The notes below the pieces were generated by a model. That model was not told the DNA's origin, searched no databases, and saw only the letters and a program-made list of their open reading frames with translations. From assembly GCF_900115955.1 (NCBI RefSeq), contig NZ_FOYL01000005.1, positions 434,001 to 498,000 on the forward strand: a stretch of DNA of 64,000 nucleotides. Direction: 5' to 3'. This stretch comes from Lentzea waywayandensis (GTDB lineage: Bacteria; Actinomycetota; Actinomycetes; Mycobacteriales; Pseudonocardiaceae). The position numbers were made by a program, and so were the translations under genes. Shown here piece after piece: positions 62,306 to 64,000 of the stretch (position 1 is the first letter of the stretch; each line of letters begins with the position of its first letter).

Positions 62306-64000
62306 TCAGTCCTCGTCGTCGGCGGGGCCGCCTCCGCGCATCAGGTAGACCACGTTCTCGAGCTCGTCCGGCTTGATCAGCACCTCGCGTGCCTTCGAGC
62401 CCTCGGACGGCCCGACCACGCCACGGGTCTCCAGCAGGTCCATGAGGCGCCCCGCCTTCGCGAACCCGACGCGCAGCTTGCGTTGCAGCATCGACGTCGA
62501 GCCGAACTGCGACGTCACGATCAGCTCGGTCGCCTGCACCAGAAGCTCCAGGTCGTCGCCGATGTCGGCGTCGACCTCCTTCTTCTCCGCGGCCTTCTGC
62601 GCCGTGACACCGTCGGTGTACTCGGGCTGCGCCTGGTTCTTGGTGAACTCGACGATCGACGAGATCTCCTCGTCGCCCACGAAGGCGCCCTGGATGCGCA
62701 CCGGCTTCGAGGCACCCATCGGCAGGTACAGGGCGTCGCCCATGCCGATCAGCTTCTCGGCGCCCGGCTGGTCCAGGATGACCCGCGAGTCCGTCAGTGA
62801 CGACGTCGCGAAGGCCAGCCGCGAAGGCACGTTCGTCTTGATCAGGCCGGTGACGACGTCGACGGACGGCCGCTGCGTCGCCAGAACGAGGTGGATGCCG
62901 GCCGCACGGGCCTTCTGCGTGATGCGGACGATGGCGTCTTCCACGTCGCGCGGTGCGGTCATCATCAGGTCGGCGAGCTCGTCGACGATCGCCATGATGT
63001 ACGGGTACGGCCGGTAGACGCGCTCGGAGCCGGGCGGCGCGGTGATCTCGCCGGACTTCACCTTGCGGTTGAAGTCGTCGACGTGACGCACCCGGTTGAC
63101 CTGCATGTCCTGGTAGCGCTGCTCCATCTCCTCCACGAGCCACGCCAGCGCGGCCGCCGCCTTCTTCGGCTGCGTGATGATCGGCGTGATCAGGTGCGGG
63201 ATGCCCTCGTACGGCGTCAGCTCGACCATCTTCGGGTCGATCAGGATCATCCGGACCTCGTCGGGCGTCGCGCGGGCCAGCAGCGAGACCAGCATCGAGT
63301 TCACGAACGACGACTTACCGGAACCCGTGGAGCCCGCGACCAGGAGGTGCGGCATCTTCGTCAGGTTCGCGGTGACCATGTGGCCCTCGATGTCCTTGCC
63401 GAGGCCGATCACCATCGGGTGCGTGTCCTTGACCGTGGACGACGCGCGCAGCACGTCGCCCAGCCGCACCATCTCGCGGTCGCTGTTGGGCACCTCGATG
63501 CCCACCGCCGACTTGCCCGGGATCGGGGCCAGCAGGCGGACGTTGTCCGTCGCCACGGCGTACGCGATGTTCTTGGTCAGCGCGGTGATCTTCTCGACCT
63601 TCACGCCGGGGCCGAGCTCGACCTCGTAGCGCGTGACCGTCGGGCCGCGGGTGAAGCCGGTGACCTGGGCGTCGATCGAGAACTGGTCCAGCACGCCGGA
63701 GATCGCCTCGATCATGAGGTCGTTCGCCTTGCTGCGGGTCTTCGGCGCGTCGCCGTCCTTGAGCACGTCCGGCGGCGGCAGCTGGTACTCGCCCTCGACG
63801 GCGCGCACGGCCATCGCCGGCGCCGCGGCCTTCTTCTCCTTCGAAGCGGGCTTCGGGGCGGGCTCCGCGGGCTCCTCCAGCGGAAGCTCGGCCTGCGTGT
63901 CCTCCTCGACGGGCTCGACGGCCTGACGGCGGCGGGACGGGCGGCGCAGGCGAACCGGCTTCGGTTCCTCGACAGGCTCTTCCTCGTCCGCGGGCTCGTC
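62306..64000 (-). CDS. ftsK: DNA translocase FtsK, C-terminal part (start outside window)
   Basis: 565 residues visible. The frame runs unbroken to the window end, so the true start and the N-terminal membrane domain lie beyond it. An acidic/proline linker (about 60 residues) leads to the motor: [22 protein letters not shown] (Walker A), [18 protein letters not shown] (Walker B), [15 protein letters not shown], then the gamma DNA-reading domain ending [24 protein letters not shown]. Pumps chromosome ends through the septum and activates dif recombination. In mycobacteria it sits next to the ArgA-like gene. Confidence 0.95.
   Translation of the reverse strand, partial: DEPADEEEPVEEPKPVRLRRPSRRRQAVEPVEEDTQAELPLEEPAEPAPKPASKEKKAAAPAMAVRAVEGEYQLPPPDVLKDGDAPKTRSKANDLMIEAISGVLDQFSIDAQVTGFTRGPTVTRYEVELGPGVKVEKITALTKNIAYAVATDNVRLLAPIPGKSAVGIEVPNSDREMVRLGDVLRASSTVKDTHPMVIGLGKDIEGHMVTANLTKMPHLLVAGSTGSGKSSFVNSMLVSLLARATPDEVRMILIDPKMVELTPYEGIPHLITPIITQPKKAAAALAWLVEEMEQRYQDMQVNRVRHVDDFNRKVKSGEITAPPGSERVYRPYPYIMAIVDELADLMMTAPRDVEDAIVRITQKARAAGIHLVLATQRPSVDVVTGLIKTNVPSRLAFATSSLTDSRVILDQPGAEKLIGMGDALYLPMGASKPVRIQGAFVGDEEISSIVEFTKNQAQPEYTDGVTAQKAAEKKEVDADIGDDLELLVQATELIVTSQFGSTSMLQRKLRVGFAKAGRLMDLLETRGVVGPSEGSKAREVLIKPDELENVVYLMRGGGPADDED

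Overview
The window is high-GC, densely packed chromosomal DNA with many GTG/TTG starts, 4-bp start/stop overlaps and several leaderless-looking promoters. Gene content (mraZ-dcw block, DUF3040, ShbA/SigD-type sigma factors, ClgR-PspA-PspM, Rv2747-like acetyltransferase, FtsK) points to an actinomycete, most likely Pseudonocardiales (Lentzea/Saccharothrix-like). The genus is inference.

Layout. 1-1.7 kb: 3' part missing crtI-type oxidoreductase, two possible micro-ORFs and a membrane-anchored secreted protein. 1.7-18.6 kb (minus): a division/cell-wall cluster read as mraZ-rsmH-ftsL-ftsI, then a terminator and two intruding genes (a GHL15-type glycosidase and a universal stress protein), then murE-murF-mraY-murD, a large nested inverted repeat, and ftsW-murG-murC-ftsQ. 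ftsZ is not next to ftsQ. A mraZ promoter carries four 10-bp-spaced MraZ boxes. 19-24.3 kb: divergent MoxR, DUF58 and transglutaminase genes, then DUF3040. 24.5-32.7 kb: PhoD-type phosphatase with a small partner and a PHO-like repeat region, a large secreted subtilase, an M48 peptidase and a helical protein. 32.7-34 kb: non-coding tandem repeats. 34-42 kb: LexA-controlled dinB, a split FluG-like amidohydrolase/glutamine synthetase pair, and a run of four sigma-70-type genes, three of them close ShbA/SigD paralogues, with two methyltransferases. 42-50 kb: ParA, Nei, a P450, an ECF sigma/anti-sigma-like pair, pyrD, a GT2 glycosyltransferase with a 32-residue membrane micro-protein, and a uracil permease. 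50-57.7 kb: pspM-pspA, clgR, cinA, pgsA, rimO, an RloA/RloB defence pair and an ArgA-like acetyltransferase. 62.3-64 kb: the C-terminal part of ftsK.

The most unusual element is at 57.7-61.7 kb, inserted between the ArgA-like gene and ftsK, which are neighbours in mycobacteria. It is a compact TOMM/LAP (azole-modified peptide) operon: MerR regulator, leader-binding E1-like protein, precursor, YcaO cyclodehydratase and SagB-type dehydrogenase, each overlapping the next. The precursor has eight consecutive cysteines at residues 26-33 but, instead of ending there, continues into a domain with about four transmembrane helices. No exporter or peptidase is encoded nearby. The sequence suggests a streptolysin-S-like thiazole tract that stays tethered to the membrane. 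A secreted phospholipase A2 follows it.
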